Notes: generated from the sequence alone by a model not told the origin. Positions 1 through 8,589 are shown, numbered from the stretch's first letter. The stretch is DNA of 32,192 nt from Phycisphaerales bacterium (GCA_020353195.1 CP070691.1:1218593-1250784); one strand, 5' to 3'. Numbers and translations: made by a program.

Positions 1-21
1 CCAGCGGACAGGAGGAGGGCG

Positions 22-3000
22 GTGGAGCCTCTACGCCTGACGGGCACCGTTGCTGGAATGCTGCTTGTGGTGGCGGCCGCTTCCTCCGCTCGCGCCGCTG
101 ACTGCAATTCCAACGGGCTGCTCGACGAGTGCGATATTTCGTGTGGTCCTCCTGGCGGGGTCTGCGACACAAACGGCTGCGGTGAAAGTCCGGACTGCAA
201 CAGCAACGGAATCCCCGACGAATGCGATGCGGCACAGCAATGGGTCAAGCTGACGGCCTACGACGGCACGGCGAGCGACGCTTTTGGATGCGCGGTTTCG
301 ATCAGCGGGACCGTGGCCGTCGTGGGGGCGCACAGCGCCGGCTGCGCATACGTCTTGCGGTACGATGGAGTCGGGTGGGAGCAGGAGGCGAAGCTGACTG
401 CCGATGACGGCGCGCCGGGCGACGGCTTCGGGCAGTCGGTGTCGGTCAGTGGGACTTTGGCCGTCATCGGGGCACGCTGGGACGACGACAACGGGACGGA
501 CTCCGGCTCGGTGTACGTGTTCCGGTACGATCCCGGCGTCCCGGGACTCTGGGAACAGGAGGCCAAGCTCACCGCCGGTGACGGCGAGGCAGGCGACCTC
601 TTCGGGTGGTCGGTATCGGTCTGCGGGAACGTGGTTGTCGCGGGGGCGCAGAGTGACGACGATCACGGGACCAACTCCGGCTCGGCGTACGTGTTCCGCT
701 ACACGGGGTCCGGCTGGCAGCCGGAGGCGAAGCTGATTGCCGATGACGGCGCGGCGGGCGACGCTTTCGGCAGGTCGGTGTCGGTTGACGGGGACGTGGC
801 CGTCGTGGGAGCGAGCTATAGCGATGGGAACGGAAGCGACTCCGGCTCGGCGTACGTGTTCCGGTACGATCCCGCCGTGCCTGAACTCTGGCAGCATGAG
901 GCCAAGCTCACTGCCGACGACGGAGAATGGGTGGATCTCTTCGGCGAATCGGTGTCGGTCAGTGGGGACGTCACGATCGCAGGAGCGCCCTGGGACGATG
1001 ACAACGGGGACGACTCCGGCGCGGCGTACGTGTTCCGGTACAACGGAAGCAGCTGGGACCAGCAGGCCAAGATTGCGGCTGATGACGGCGAGGCGTACGA
1101 GGGCTTTGGCTACTCGGTGTCGGTCAGCGGGAACGTGGCCGTCGCGGGGGCGAACTTTGGCGACGGAGCCGAAAGCGGGTCCGGTTCGGCGTACGTGTTC
1201 CGGTACAACGGGTTCAGCTGGAGTCGGCAGGCCAAGATCGCGGCTGACGATGGCTCGTCGTGGGATTCCTTCGGCGACTCGGTGTCGGTCAGCGGGAACG
1301 TGGCCGTCGTGGGGGCGCAGCGTGACGACGACAACGGGACCGACTCCGGCTCGGCGTACGTCTTCCTCATCAGTGATGATTGTGATTCGAACGGGGTGCT
1401 CGACGAGTGTGACATCATCCTCGGGAGCAGTTCCGACTGCAACGTCAACCGTGCGCTTGACGGGTGTGACATCGGCAGCGGCGTAAGCGAAGACTGCAAT
1501 GCCAACGCCGTTCCTGACGAGTGCGACATCGCGGATGGGACCAGCGAAGACTGCACGGTAAACGTGATCCCCGACGAGTGTGAACCGGACTGCAACAGCA
1601 ACGGAGTGGCCGACAGCTGCGACATCGCCGGCGGGACCAGCGACGACTGCGACGCGAACATGATCCCTGACGACTGCGACATCGCTTCGGGCATCAGAGA
1701 GGACTGCAACGCCAATGCAGTCCCCGACGAGTGTGACATCGTGGCCGGTACCAGCGACGATTGCAACGCCAATGCGACTCCCGACGAGTGCGACATCGCG
1801 GCCGGTACCAGCGACGACTGCAACACCAACGCGATTCCCGACGAATGTGATGCGGCGGCACAGGAAGCGAAGCTCATCGCCGATGACGGGGCGGCCAACG
1901 AGTACTTCGGCGAGTCGGTGTCGGTCAACCGGGACGTCGCCATCGCAGGAGTGCCCTGGGACGATGACAATGGAGACGACTCCGGTTCGGCATACCTGTT
2001 CCGGTACAACGGAATCGGCTGGGACCAGCAGGCCAAGGTTGTGGCTGATGACGGCGAGGCGTACGAACTCTTCGGCGTCTCCGTGTCGGTCAGCGGGAAC
2101 GTCGCCGCCGTGGGAGCGCACCGTGACGACGACAACGGGGAAGGCTCAGGCTCAGCGTACGTATTCCGCCACAACGGGACTGTCTGGCAGCAGGAGGCGA
2201 AGCTGACTGCCAATGATGGCGCGGCGGGCGATAACTTCGGCCGCTCGTTGTCGGTCAGCGGGAATGTCGCCATCGTAGGCGCGTGGCGTGACGATGACAA
2301 CGGGGACAACTCCGGTTCAGCGTACGTGTTCCGGCACAATGGGACCGTCTGGCGCCAGGAGGCGAAGCTCCTTGCCGATGACGGGGCGCCGTATGACGAC
2401 TTCGGCTACTCGGTGTCGGTCAGCGGGAATGTGGCTATCGCAGGCGCCCTTCTGGGCGGCGATGCGGGCAGCAATTCCGGCTCGGCGTACATCTTCCGGT
2501 ACAACGGATCGACCTGGGAGCAGGAGGACAAGCTCCTCGCCGGGGACGGTGAGGCGGACGACTACTTTGGCCGCTCGGTGTCGGTCAGCGGCAACGTGGC
2601 CGTCGTGGGGGCGCACCGTGACGACGACCACGGGACCGACTCAGGCTCGGCGTACGTGTTTCGCTACACCGGGTCCGGCTGGCAGCAGGAGGCGAAGCTC
2701 ACCGCCGATGACGGTGAGGCGTACGACTCCTTTGGCCGCTCGGTGTCGGTCAGCGGCAACGTGGCCGTCGTCGGGGCGTGGGGTGACGGCGACAACAGGG
2801 ACCGCTCCGGCTCGGCGTACGTGTTTCGCTACACCGGGTCCGGCTGGCAGCAGGAGGCCAAGCTCACCGCCGATGATGCCGCATCGGACGACTGGTTCGG
2901 CTATTCGGTTTCGGTCAGCGGCAACGTGGCCGTCGCGGGCGCCAACGGGGATGACGACAACGGCAACTACTCCGGCTCGGTGTACGTGTTTCTTCTCGGT

Positions 3001-3372
3001 GATGACTGCAATGCAAACGGTGTGCTCGACGAATGCGACATCGCCGACGGTGTGAGTCCCGACTGCAACCTGAATCGCGCGATCGACGAATGTGACATCG
3101 GCAGCGGCGTAAGCGAAGACTGCAACGCGAATGCGATCCCCGACGAGTGCGACCTGATTGGCGCCGGGGACTTCGACGCCGACGGCGACGTGGACCTCGT
3201 CGATTACAGCGCATTTTCCGACTGCCTGGCCGGACCCGATACAACGCCGATCCCGTCAGTACTCGAGTGCATCACCGCCTGTCTCGACGCGTTTGACCAG
3301 GATAGCGACGGCGACGTGGACGTCGATGACTTCGCCGACTTCCAGGTCCTCTTCACTGGGTGGGCGCCGTGA
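22..3372 (+). CDS. Secreted double FG-GAP propeller protein with DCNxN motifs and dockerin-like tail
   Basis: The product has 1116 residues and no recognised enzymatic domain. A GTG start is preceded by a strong ribosome-binding site (GGAGGAGGG, 11-19) and followed by a signal peptide ending near ASSARA (about residue 25). Domain order: two DCNSNGxxDECD motifs; seven repeats of about 53 residues with FG.SVSVSGNVAVVGA and SGSAYVFRY signatures; nine DCNxNxxxDECDI motifs; seven more FG-GAP-like repeats; three more DCN motifs; a C-terminal pair of EF-hand-like loops (DFDADGDVDLVD and DQDSDGDVDVDD) resembling a dockerin. FG-GAP repeats are known from integrin-type seven-bladed propellers, so two blocks of seven suggest two complete propellers. 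The DCN motifs look calcium-binding and disulfide-capable. I infer an extracellular or surface structural or adhesive role; no ligand can be named. The next gene is convergent. Confidence 0.85.
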   Translation: MEPLRLTGTVAGMLLVVAAASSARAADCNSNGLLDECDISCGPPGGVCDTNGCGESPDCNSNGIPDECDAAQQWVKLTAYDGTASDAFGCAVSISGTVAVVGAHSAGCAYVLRYDGVGWEQEAKLTADDGAPGDGFGQSVSVSGTLAVIGARWDDDNGTDSGSVYVFRYDPGVPGLWEQEAKLTAGDGEAGDLFGWSVSVCGNVVVAGAQSDDDHGTNSGSAYVFRYTGSGWQPEAKLIADDGAAGDAFGRSVSVDGDVAVVGASYSDGNGSDSGSAYVFRYDPAVPELWQHEAKLTADDGEWVDLFGESVSVSGDVTIAGAPWDDDNGDDSGAAYVFRYNGSSWDQQAKIAADDGEAYEGFGYSVSVSGNVAVAGANFGDGAESGSGSAYVFRYNGFSWSRQAKIAADDGSSWDSFGDSVSVSGNVAVVGAQRDDDNGTDSGSAYVFLISDDCDSNGVLDECDIILGSSSDCNVNRALDGCDIGSGVSEDCNANAVPDECDIADGTSEDCTVNVIPDECEPDCNSNGVADSCDIAGGTSDDCDANMIPDDCDIASGIREDCNANAVPDECDIVAGTSDDCNANATPDECDIAAGTSDDCNTNAIPDECDAAAQEAKLIADDGAANEYFGESVSVNRDVAIAGVPWDDDNGDDSGSAYLFRYNGIGWDQQAKVVADDGEAYELFGVSVSVSGNVAAVGAHRDDDNGEGSGSAYVFRHNGTVWQQEAKLTANDGAAGDNFGRSLSVSGNVAIVGAWRDDDNGDNSGSAYVFRHNGTVWRQEAKLLADDGAPYDDFGYSVSVSGNVAIAGALLGGDAGSNSGSAYIFRYNGSTWEQEDKLLAGDGEADDYFGRSVSVSGNVAVVGAHRDDDHGTDSGSAYVFRYTGSGWQQEAKLTADDGEAYDSFGRSVSVSGNVAVVGAWGDGDNRDRSGSAYVFRYTGSGWQQEAKLTADDAASDDWFGYSVSVSGNVAVAGANGDDDNGNYSGSVYVFLLGDDCNANGVLDECDIADGVSPDCNLNRAIDECDIGSGVSEDCNANAIPDECDLIGAGDFDADGDVDLVDYSAFSDCLAGPDTTPIPSVLECITACLDAFDQDSDGDVDVDDFADFQVLFTGWAP
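238..1371 (+). repeat. First block of seven FG-GAP-like coding repeats
   Basis: Seven tandem units of roughly 160 bp code for W..xAKL.ADDG...D.FG.SVSVSG.VAVVGA...DD.NG..SGSAYVFRY. The first unit is shortened in its second half. Seven units match one beta-propeller. Boundaries are approximate. Confidence 0.8.
1375..1851 (+). repeat. Nine DCNxNxxxDECDI-type motifs between the propellers
   Basis: Nine tandem motifs occur at a spacing of roughly 16-20 residues, each with paired cysteines and several Asp/Asn residues, separated by short linkers such as IADGTSE. They resemble calcium-binding thrombospondin type 3 repeats in composition; that comparison is inference. Two further copies lie before the first propeller (about 100-231) and three after the second (about 3001-3153). 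Confidence 0.75.
1861..2997 (+). repeat. Second block of seven FG-GAP-like coding repeats
   Basis: Seven tandem units share the consensus of the first block. The last units are close to identical at DNA level: 2644-2711 matches 2809-2876 at 67 of 68 positions with a 165-bp period (55 codons), which points to recent duplication or gene conversion. Confidence 0.8.
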
Positions 3373-3502
3373 CAACGGCACACGCCTGTTGATTTCCTTT
3401 GACAGTTTGAGCGTGCTGCAACGGACTGATGGCGGTCATCGTCCAACACTGGACGAGGCGGAGGGACGTCCAACTGTGGTCGGGGCTGCGTTCGGTGATG
3501 GT

Positions 3503-3675
3503 TTACACGGCCACGCGCAGTTTGCGCTTGATGCCATTGACGACGCCTCCGGCTTGCCGTTGGGCGCTCACGCCCTTGGCGCGCCTGGCCGCTCCGCCAT
3601 CGCCGCGACGCGCTCGGGGCCGGTCTGCGGGAAGAGCCGGCTGTCAGGACCGAAATGCGTGGCTACCTTGACACG
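3503..3675 (-). other. Possible frameshifted protein relic downstream of the DUF6159 gene
   Basis: This fills the 290-bp gap between two convergent genes. On the minus strand one frame reads a protein-like stretch (ATHFGPDSRLFPQTGPERVA) up to a stop near 3568. A second frame then reads AKGVSAQRQAGGVVNGIKRK and ends at a TAA at 3503-3505. A single frameshift near 3590 would join them into one C-terminus. I do not recognise the family. It may equally be chance open frames in GC-rich DNA. No terminator-like hairpin with a T-tract was seen here. Confidence 0.2.
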
Positions 3676-4502
3676 AAGGCGTCGCGAAAGAATCCGGCGT
3701 CGAACTGCGTTGGGACCCGCTCCTCGGCGGCATAGAAGTACAGCGCGCCGAGAACGATGCCGTTCAACGCGCTGGACACCAGTGACACCAGAATCAGCAA
3801 CACTACAGTGATGCCGATCCCCACAACGGCCGCGGCCGCCGTACCTGTAAGAACGCCCAGCGCCGCCGGAATGAGGCATGCGAGAACCATGAGGAAGACG
3901 AATAAGCCGATCCCGAAATTGGAGACCAGCGCCTCGCCCCATGTCCGACGCAGAATGGACAGCGAGCGCTTGATGGCGGCGAACGGGCCGACTTTCTCGA
4001 CGACCAGGACAGGCACCACGAAGTACGTGCCTGCCCCCCACGCCATTCCCAGCAGACCGGCGGCGATCCGACCCGCCCGGTTGCTGCGGGATTCGATCGC
4101 CTTGAGGATGACCCCCACGGTCGCCGAGACCAGCGCCCAGGCGAAGATCTGGGGAAGACGTGCTGCTGCCGCGCGGAACCCGTCTGCTACTGTCGGGTCG
4201 CCCCCATTGAATCGGATGATCGCGCATGCAATCAGCCCCGAGTTGAAGAATACGATCACGAAGTAGTTGCAGAAGTAGAACAGGAAAAGGATGACGTACG
4301 CGAGCGGGTCGTCCGGGGCTTGGTTGTCCTCCTGAATCGCCCGGGCATAGTCGCTGCCCATAAGAGGCACGGCGAAGCTGGCCAGCACCGCCAGACATGC
4401 CACTCCGCTCAACAGAGGAAAGACAAGCATCTCCTTGTCCAGCATCAGGCAACGATAGCTGGACTTGGCCAACTCCCAGCCATTGCTGATGCGCTCGAAC
4501 AT
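3663..4502 (-). CDS. DUF6159-like polytopic inner-membrane protein
   Basis: The product has 279 residues. The N-terminus MFERISNGWELAKSSYRCL and the overall layout match what I recall of the DUF6159 family of uncharacterised bacterial membrane proteins. About six hydrophobic segments are visible, including a pair near residues 30-50, a strongly hydrophobic stretch with FYFCNYFVIVFFNSGLI near 85-105, and two long ones in the C-terminal third. An in-frame TTG lies 15 bp upstream at 4517, but the GGAGG ribosome-binding site falls between it and the ATG at 4502, with 8 nt spacing, so the ATG is preferred. The function is unknown. It is divergent from the anhydro-MurNAc kinase gene and convergent with the propeller protein. 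Confidence 0.8.
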   Translation of the reverse strand: MFERISNGWELAKSSYRCLMLDKEMLVFPLLSGVACLAVLASFAVPLMGSDYARAIQEDNQAPDDPLAYVILFLFYFCNYFVIVFFNSGLIACAIIRFNGGDPTVADGFRAAAARLPQIFAWALVSATVGVILKAIESRSNRAGRIAAGLLGMAWGAGTYFVVPVLVVEKVGPFAAIKRSLSILRRTWGEALVSNFGIGLFVFLMVLACLIPAALGVLTGTAAAAVVGIGITVVLLILVSLVSSALNGIVLGALYFYAAEERVPTQFDAGFFRDAFVSR

Positions 4503-4843
4503 GGCAACATCCTCCAATTACGTCCTACGTCGTGCTGTGTGAGCTTTAGCTCCCGTAGACTCGACCGGGCATTTCGCCCATCGGCGCGGTCTACTCTACC
4601 GCGCGCCAGGTATTGGCACAACGCTACACGGCGACCGTCTGCCCCCGCTTCGGGCCGTCGAGCTTCGGGGCTCGACAGTGTGTCTCGGGCGCTGGTGGCC
4701 TTCGCATACCGATCAAGCCATTCAGAGCGACGCGCGACACCGCAGCTGTGCATGTGGATTCTATCGGGACGACTGGAGAGGTCGGTCCGGGGAAAGCCGG
4801 TGGTCGCCTTGACGCGCTGACGGCTTGGGATGACCATTCCTGC
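4503..4843. other. Divergent intergenic region, DUF6159 gene / anmK
   Basis: This 341-bp region should hold the promoters of both divergent genes. I could not pick convincing -35/-10 pairs for either. The only structure noted is a near-palindrome GAGCTTTAGCTC around 4541-4552. The anmK frame stays open upstream to 4613, but the extra 77 codons have no family resemblance and are not counted as coding. Confidence 0.4.
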
Positions 4844-5983
4844 ATGGCTTCGCGCAGAGTCGTCGGTTGCATGACCGGAACGAGCATGGATGCCATTGAC
4901 GTGGCGTTGGTCACGGTAGACGGGCACGGCCTGCGGATGCGCGCGTCGGTGCAGCGCTGCGCGACCCATCCACTCGGCCCCCTGGCCGGGCCGCTCCGTC
5001 GCCTCGCGTTTCTCGAGCCCGCGTCGGCGCGTCACATAGCCGCGCTCGCCCGTGATCTCGCTTTGTGCCACGTTGCCGCTCTTGGGAAGCTCGTGCGTGA
5101 CGAACCGATCGACCTGATCGCCGTCCACGGGCAGACGATCTTCCATGCGCCGCCGGTCAGTTGGCAGCTGCTTGCTCCCGCGCCGATCGCCGAGGCGTTC
5201 CGGGTTCCGGTTGTCTTCGATCTTCGGGCCGCCGATCTGGCTGCCGGGGGTCAAGGCGCTCCGATCACTCCGCTGGCCGACTTCGTGCTGTTCCGTGACG
5301 ACGCGGAGACGCGGGCCATCGTCAACCTCGGCGGGTTTGCCAACTACACGATTCTCCCGGGCCGTCCCATGCCCGCCTGCGGCGCGTACGACGAGGTCAT
5401 ACGCGGCGTGCACGGGGGGGACGTCTGTGCCTGCAATCAGCTTCTTGACGCCATTGCGCGGGATCTGCTCGGCGAACCGTTCGACGAACGCGGGCGTCGC
5501 GCGGCGGCCGGTGCGGTCCGCCCCGTCCTACGCGACACTCTTGTCGAACTCCTCCGAGGACAAGCCGGAAGCGGACGGTCACTGGGCACCGGCGACGAAC
5601 TTGGAGAGTGGATCGAACACCACCGTGGAGGATACTGCGTCGAGGACATTGCGCGATCGGCCTGCTGCGCCCTGGCCATCGTGATCACCGATACGATCAG
5701 TGAGGCTGTGGCGAAGCACTATCTCGATCCGGTAAAACGTGTTCTGCTCTCGGGTGGCGGCGTAGAGAACGCCGCGCTGTATGCCGCATTCAAGGAGCAC
5801 GGTCGCGCGCAGGTTCAGCGGATCGATCAGCTCGGTGTGCCGTCGAGCCACCGTGAAGCCGCTGCCATGGCGGTTCTTGGTGCGCTCTGTCAGGATGGTG
5901 TGCCCGTGACGCTTCCGCAGATCACGAACGTCCGGAGCCCGGCGCCGATTGCGGGTGCCTGGATACACCCGGCCCGCGTGTAG
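4844..5983 (+). CDS. anmK: Anhydro-N-acetylmuramic acid kinase, divergent
   Basis: The enzyme phosphorylates and hydrates 1,6-anhydro-MurNAc to MurNAc-6-phosphate in peptidoglycan recycling, in the cytoplasm. The ATG at 4844 gives 379 residues, close to the roughly 370 of E. coli AnmK, and starts just before the family's N-terminal motif GCMTGTSMDAIDVALV. No clear ribosome-binding site precedes it. Other signatures seen are HGQTIFHAPP, QGAPITPLADF, NLGGFANYTILP, FDERGRRAAAGAV, LSGGGVENAALY and SSHREAAAMAVLG. The usual DTGPGN active-site motif is replaced by DVCACN at residues 193-198, preceded by an insertion; the Asp equivalent to the catalytic base is kept. No other recycling genes (murQ, nagZ) are in the window. 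It is convergent with the following membrane protein. Confidence 0.88.
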   Translation: MASRRVVGCMTGTSMDAIDVALVTVDGHGLRMRASVQRCATHPLGPLAGPLRRLAFLEPASARHIAALARDLALCHVAALGKLVRDEPIDLIAVHGQTIFHAPPVSWQLLAPAPIAEAFRVPVVFDLRAADLAAGGQGAPITPLADFVLFRDDAETRAIVNLGGFANYTILPGRPMPACGAYDEVIRGVHGGDVCACNQLLDAIARDLLGEPFDERGRRAAAGAVRPVLRDTLVELLRGQAGSGRSLGTGDELGEWIEHHRGGYCVEDIARSACCALAIVITDTISEAVAKHYLDPVKRVLLSGGGVENAALYAAFKEHGRAQVQRIDQLGVPSSHREAAAMAVLGALCQDGVPVTLPQITNVRSPAPIAGAWIHPARV

Positions 5984-5986
5984 TCG

Positions 5987-6006
5987 TTCGCGGCTCCGGC
6001 GAAGCC
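5987..6006. terminator. Small hairpin between convergent genes
   Basis: Two alternative short stems lie in the 28-bp gap: TTCGC (5987-5991) with GCGAA (5999-6003), or GGCT (5992-5995) with AGCC (6003-6006), the latter followed by TCTTGT on the plus strand. There is no proper U-tract, so termination is only suggested by position. Confidence 0.25.
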
Positions 6007-6011
6007 TCTTG

Positions 6012-6617
6012 TCAGAGAAGAAGGCGCACGTCGGCTTGTCTCGCTCCCATCCACAGCGCCTCGCCGGCGGCGGCAACCACCAGAAGCGGCAGCACCACTT
6101 TCACGAACGTCCCCCAGGCGTCCGCCAACGCGATGGTCGGGGACAGCGCGCCCTGGGACAGGGCCAACCCCGCTGCCAGTAGAATCGCCGGCGGTTCCAG
6201 CATGTTGAGCGCGATTCCGATCCAACTGGCCATGCGCTGCCGGCCGCTGGGCGGTCGGCTGTCCGTTGCCGGGGTCTGCGCTGACGCCAGAAGCAGCCGA
6301 AGCCCGATCCCTAGAGAGAAGCCGACGCCGGCCACCCCGACCCAGGCGGCGGGCCCCAGCGCCCCTGTCGCGGTCATGAGCGCGCAGACCGAGATATTGT
6401 TTGCGGCGATGACCGATGTTCGCCGAGGCCACGACCGGCTGCCCAGCAGGGGGCGCACCAGATGGTCCACCCACCACCCTACGCTGCGCACGGTCCAGCG
6501 CCCGGGTCTGCGGGCCTCCCACCAGCCGGCGCAGATCCCGACCCCGATGATCAGGCCTCCCGCCAGGCAGTGGGGCAGGGCGGTTTGGATGGTGTGAACG
6601 ACCGGGTCGGATGTCAC
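6012..6617 (-). CDS. Polytopic membrane protein, possibly SpoIIM-like
   Basis: The product has 201 residues with about five hydrophobic segments, roughly residues 13-33, 70-88, 90-110, 130-155 and 165-185. The pattern VIAANNISVCALMTATGALG, followed later by LNMLEPPAILLAAGLALSQG, resembles the two conserved halves of SpoIIM/DUF95 membrane proteins; that resemblance is weak and by eye. The start is a GTG at 6617 with no strong ribosome-binding site. It lies 138 bp behind the FlgI-like lipoprotein on the same strand and may be co-transcribed with it. The function is unknown. Confidence 0.6.
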   Translation of the reverse strand: MTSDPVVHTIQTALPHCLAGGLIIGVGICAGWWEARRPGRWTVRSVGWWVDHLVRPLLGSRSWPRRTSVIAANNISVCALMTATGALGPAAWVGVAGVGFSLGIGLRLLLASAQTPATDSRPPSGRQRMASWIGIALNMLEPPAILLAAGLALSQGALSPTIALADAWGTFVKVVLPLLVVAAAGEALWMGARQADVRLLL

Positions 6618-6755
6618 GGTGATCAGCCTGGATTGGCGGAGGCAAGAGAAGAAACGGATGAAGGAGAGTCGAAGAATCCGCGTTCGACCGTGCTCGTCAT
6701 TGCCCCTTCATCGCCGCGTTGTGCTCCTTGTTGCGGGTCGATTCGTCGCCTGTTC

Positions 6756-8495
6756 TTACAGTTCCGATTCCGGGCGACCCGGTCGGGCGAGCGGCCCGAA
6801 CAGTTCGATCGTGGTCTCCTGTTCGAGCATGAACTTGGCGTTAATGGCCTGGAGTCGGCACAGTTCGTGCAGCGCCTCAACAAGTGCTGAATAGTCCACG
6901 CCCAGTCCGCCGACCTCGCCGTTTTCATGTCGTTCGGGTCTGTTGCCGAGCATCGCCAGCAGGGCGTCGACTTCGCAGTCGACGGGGATCGGTGGAGAGA
7001 CGATCCCGTCTTGGGGCGTTCTGCGCAACACGGTCAACGTGGCGTCATCTTCTTCCGCGTTGAGGATGAACTGCCCGCCCGGATCGTTGTAGAAGATCGG
7101 GCGCTCGCACCGGACGCCGTCTCCCAGGATGGCGATTCGCCGGTCGCCGCTGCGCTTGGCATAGATCAGGTTCTCGTGACCGAACGGGACCTTGTCCAGG
7201 ATGAAGTTGTCGTCGCCGATCCGCCACGACGTGATGGTCTTGTCGTTTCGCCGGTGCAGGGCTTCATAGGCAGCCACTCGGATCCGCGGGTCCGGGTCGT
7301 CGAGCAGGCGGCGGAGTGGCCGCAGGAGCCCCAGCGACCCCCGGGCTCGTCCCAGTGCCTCGATGGCGGGCAGGCGCATCTGTCCGGCCGGGTCGCAGGC
7401 GTGTCGGGCCAGCGCCGGTACCGCCAGGTGATGGTCCAAGCGGACTCCCGTGCGGGCGGCGTAGAAGCTGACGGCCTTGCTCGCGTGCCCGTAGAGTTTG
7501 CTGATCGTCGGCAGCGCCGGACGCCCGATTCCCTCCCACGCCAGGGCGATGTCCTCGTAGCAGGCGTTGTCCTCGAGGACTTCCTTGGCTAATGCGCGGG
7601 CGCGCTGCTCGGCGAAGCCCGTGCGATCCGGCACGTAGAGATGTCGCACCAGGGCCAGGAAATGGCCGGGATCGTCCCGGTATTCCTGTGGCACGTGGAG
7701 CCTGATGTAGGAAGGAGATTCGGCTTCGGCGACCTTGGTGCCCTTGAATCGACTGTTGATCCGTCGCGCAATCGCCATGGTCTGGCGGTATGAGGGGCGA
7801 CTCATGACCAGGCGGACGCGGCGAGCCTCGAGGGTGGTGCCTCCGCCGATGACCACGCCCTGCTGCGCGTTGGCGCTGGTGGCGGCGTCCTCGCGGTCGC
7901 CGAACGGGTTTCGAAAGATGGGGCCTTCGGCGGTCGCCAGCGGTTTGCCGGGCACGCTGGCGTCCACCGAGACGTCGCGATAGATACGCAGCTGGCAGGG
8001 CCTCAGCCTACCGCCCTCCAGCGAAATCGTCTGGGATCCGGGTAGGGCCTGCACGTACAGGTCGAATCGCGCGCCCTCGGCGGCTGCCGCGGGAATGTCA
8101 CCTTGAACCATCACTACGGTGGTGTCGGGGCTGTCGATGAGTTGCTCCGGGGTTGCCTGTCCGGCTCCGACGCGCTGGAACTCGGGTTGCTTGTGCATGT
8201 CCTGAATCAGCGTCCTGCGAAGCTGCGGCGGGCATTGCGCCGACCCGCGGTCGCCCAACCCGACGACCAGCCCGTATCCCCGCACGCGCATCTTCCGCAT
8301 GCCCTGGAATCGGGCGAATCGGGCGACCGTATCGCGGTAGGCCAGCGAAGCCGTGATGTCCTGCGTCGTGCCTTCGAGCTGGTTTGACTCAGTGTCCGAT
8401 TCCCGGCGGGGCTCCAGAAACGACCAGTTGATTCCCACGCAACCGGTCAGCACAAGACAAGAAGCCAGGTTCGGGATAAGGCCGCGCTTGGTCAT
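6756..8495 (-). CDS. FlgI-like (flagellar P-ring) lipoprotein with inserted HEAT repeats
   Basis: The product has 579 residues. It begins with a short lipoprotein signal ending in LTGC (Cys19). Residues about 60-265 resemble the N-terminal part of FlgI: RGYGLVVGL, VVMVQGDIPA, GARFDLYVQALPGSQTISLEGG, then a glycine-rich AQQGVVIGGG. Residues about 350-420 look like HEAT repeats (ALARHACDPAGQMRLPAIEA, LLDDPDPRIRVAAYEALH). The C-terminus (VDYSALVEALHELCRLQAIN) resembles the last helices of FlgI. FlgI normally forms the periplasmic P-ring of the flagellum, without a lipid anchor and without HEAT repeats. No other flagellar gene is visible, so a flagellar role is not proven. ATG start with GGAAG upstream. 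A promoter candidate lies at 8590-8619. Confidence 0.8.
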   Translation of the reverse strand: MTKRGLIPNLASCLVLTGCVGINWSFLEPRRESDTESNQLEGTTQDITASLAYRDTVARFARFQGMRKMRVRGYGLVVGLGDRGSAQCPPQLRRTLIQDMHKQPEFQRVGAGQATPEQLIDSPDTTVVMVQGDIPAAAAEGARFDLYVQALPGSQTISLEGGRLRPCQLRIYRDVSVDASVPGKPLATAEGPIFRNPFGDREDAATSANAQQGVVIGGGTTLEARRVRLVMSRPSYRQTMAIARRINSRFKGTKVAEAESPSYIRLHVPQEYRDDPGHFLALVRHLYVPDRTGFAEQRARALAKEVLEDNACYEDIALAWEGIGRPALPTISKLYGHASKAVSFYAARTGVRLDHHLAVPALARHACDPAGQMRLPAIEALGRARGSLGLLRPLRRLLDDPDPRIRVAAYEALHRRNDKTITSWRIGDDNFILDKVPFGHENLIYAKRSGDRRIAILGDGVRCERPIFYNDPGGQFILNAEEDDATLTVLRRTPQDGIVSPPIPVDCEVDALLAMLGNRPERHENGEVGGLGVDYSALVEALHELCRLQAINAKFMLEQETTIELFGPLARPGRPESEL

Positions 8496-8589
8496 GGCGT
8501 TGCTTCCATGCGTCCCACGGGCACCGGGTGATCAGAATCGGCAAGAGGAACGCCACGCAGGAGTTCCCACGTTCGGATTGCTCGTCGTA

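Noticed and set aside
1375..1851. Regular DNA repeats that could be mistaken for a CRISPR array
   Set aside because: The repeats are in frame, code for DCNxNxxxDECDI motifs, and have no unique spacers of fixed length.
31..2121. A 696-codon open frame antisense to the propeller gene
   Set aside because: It mirrors the repeat codons of the plus-strand gene, has no signal or domain, and its own sequence is repetitive only because the sense gene is. The sense gene has a ribosome-binding site and signal peptide.
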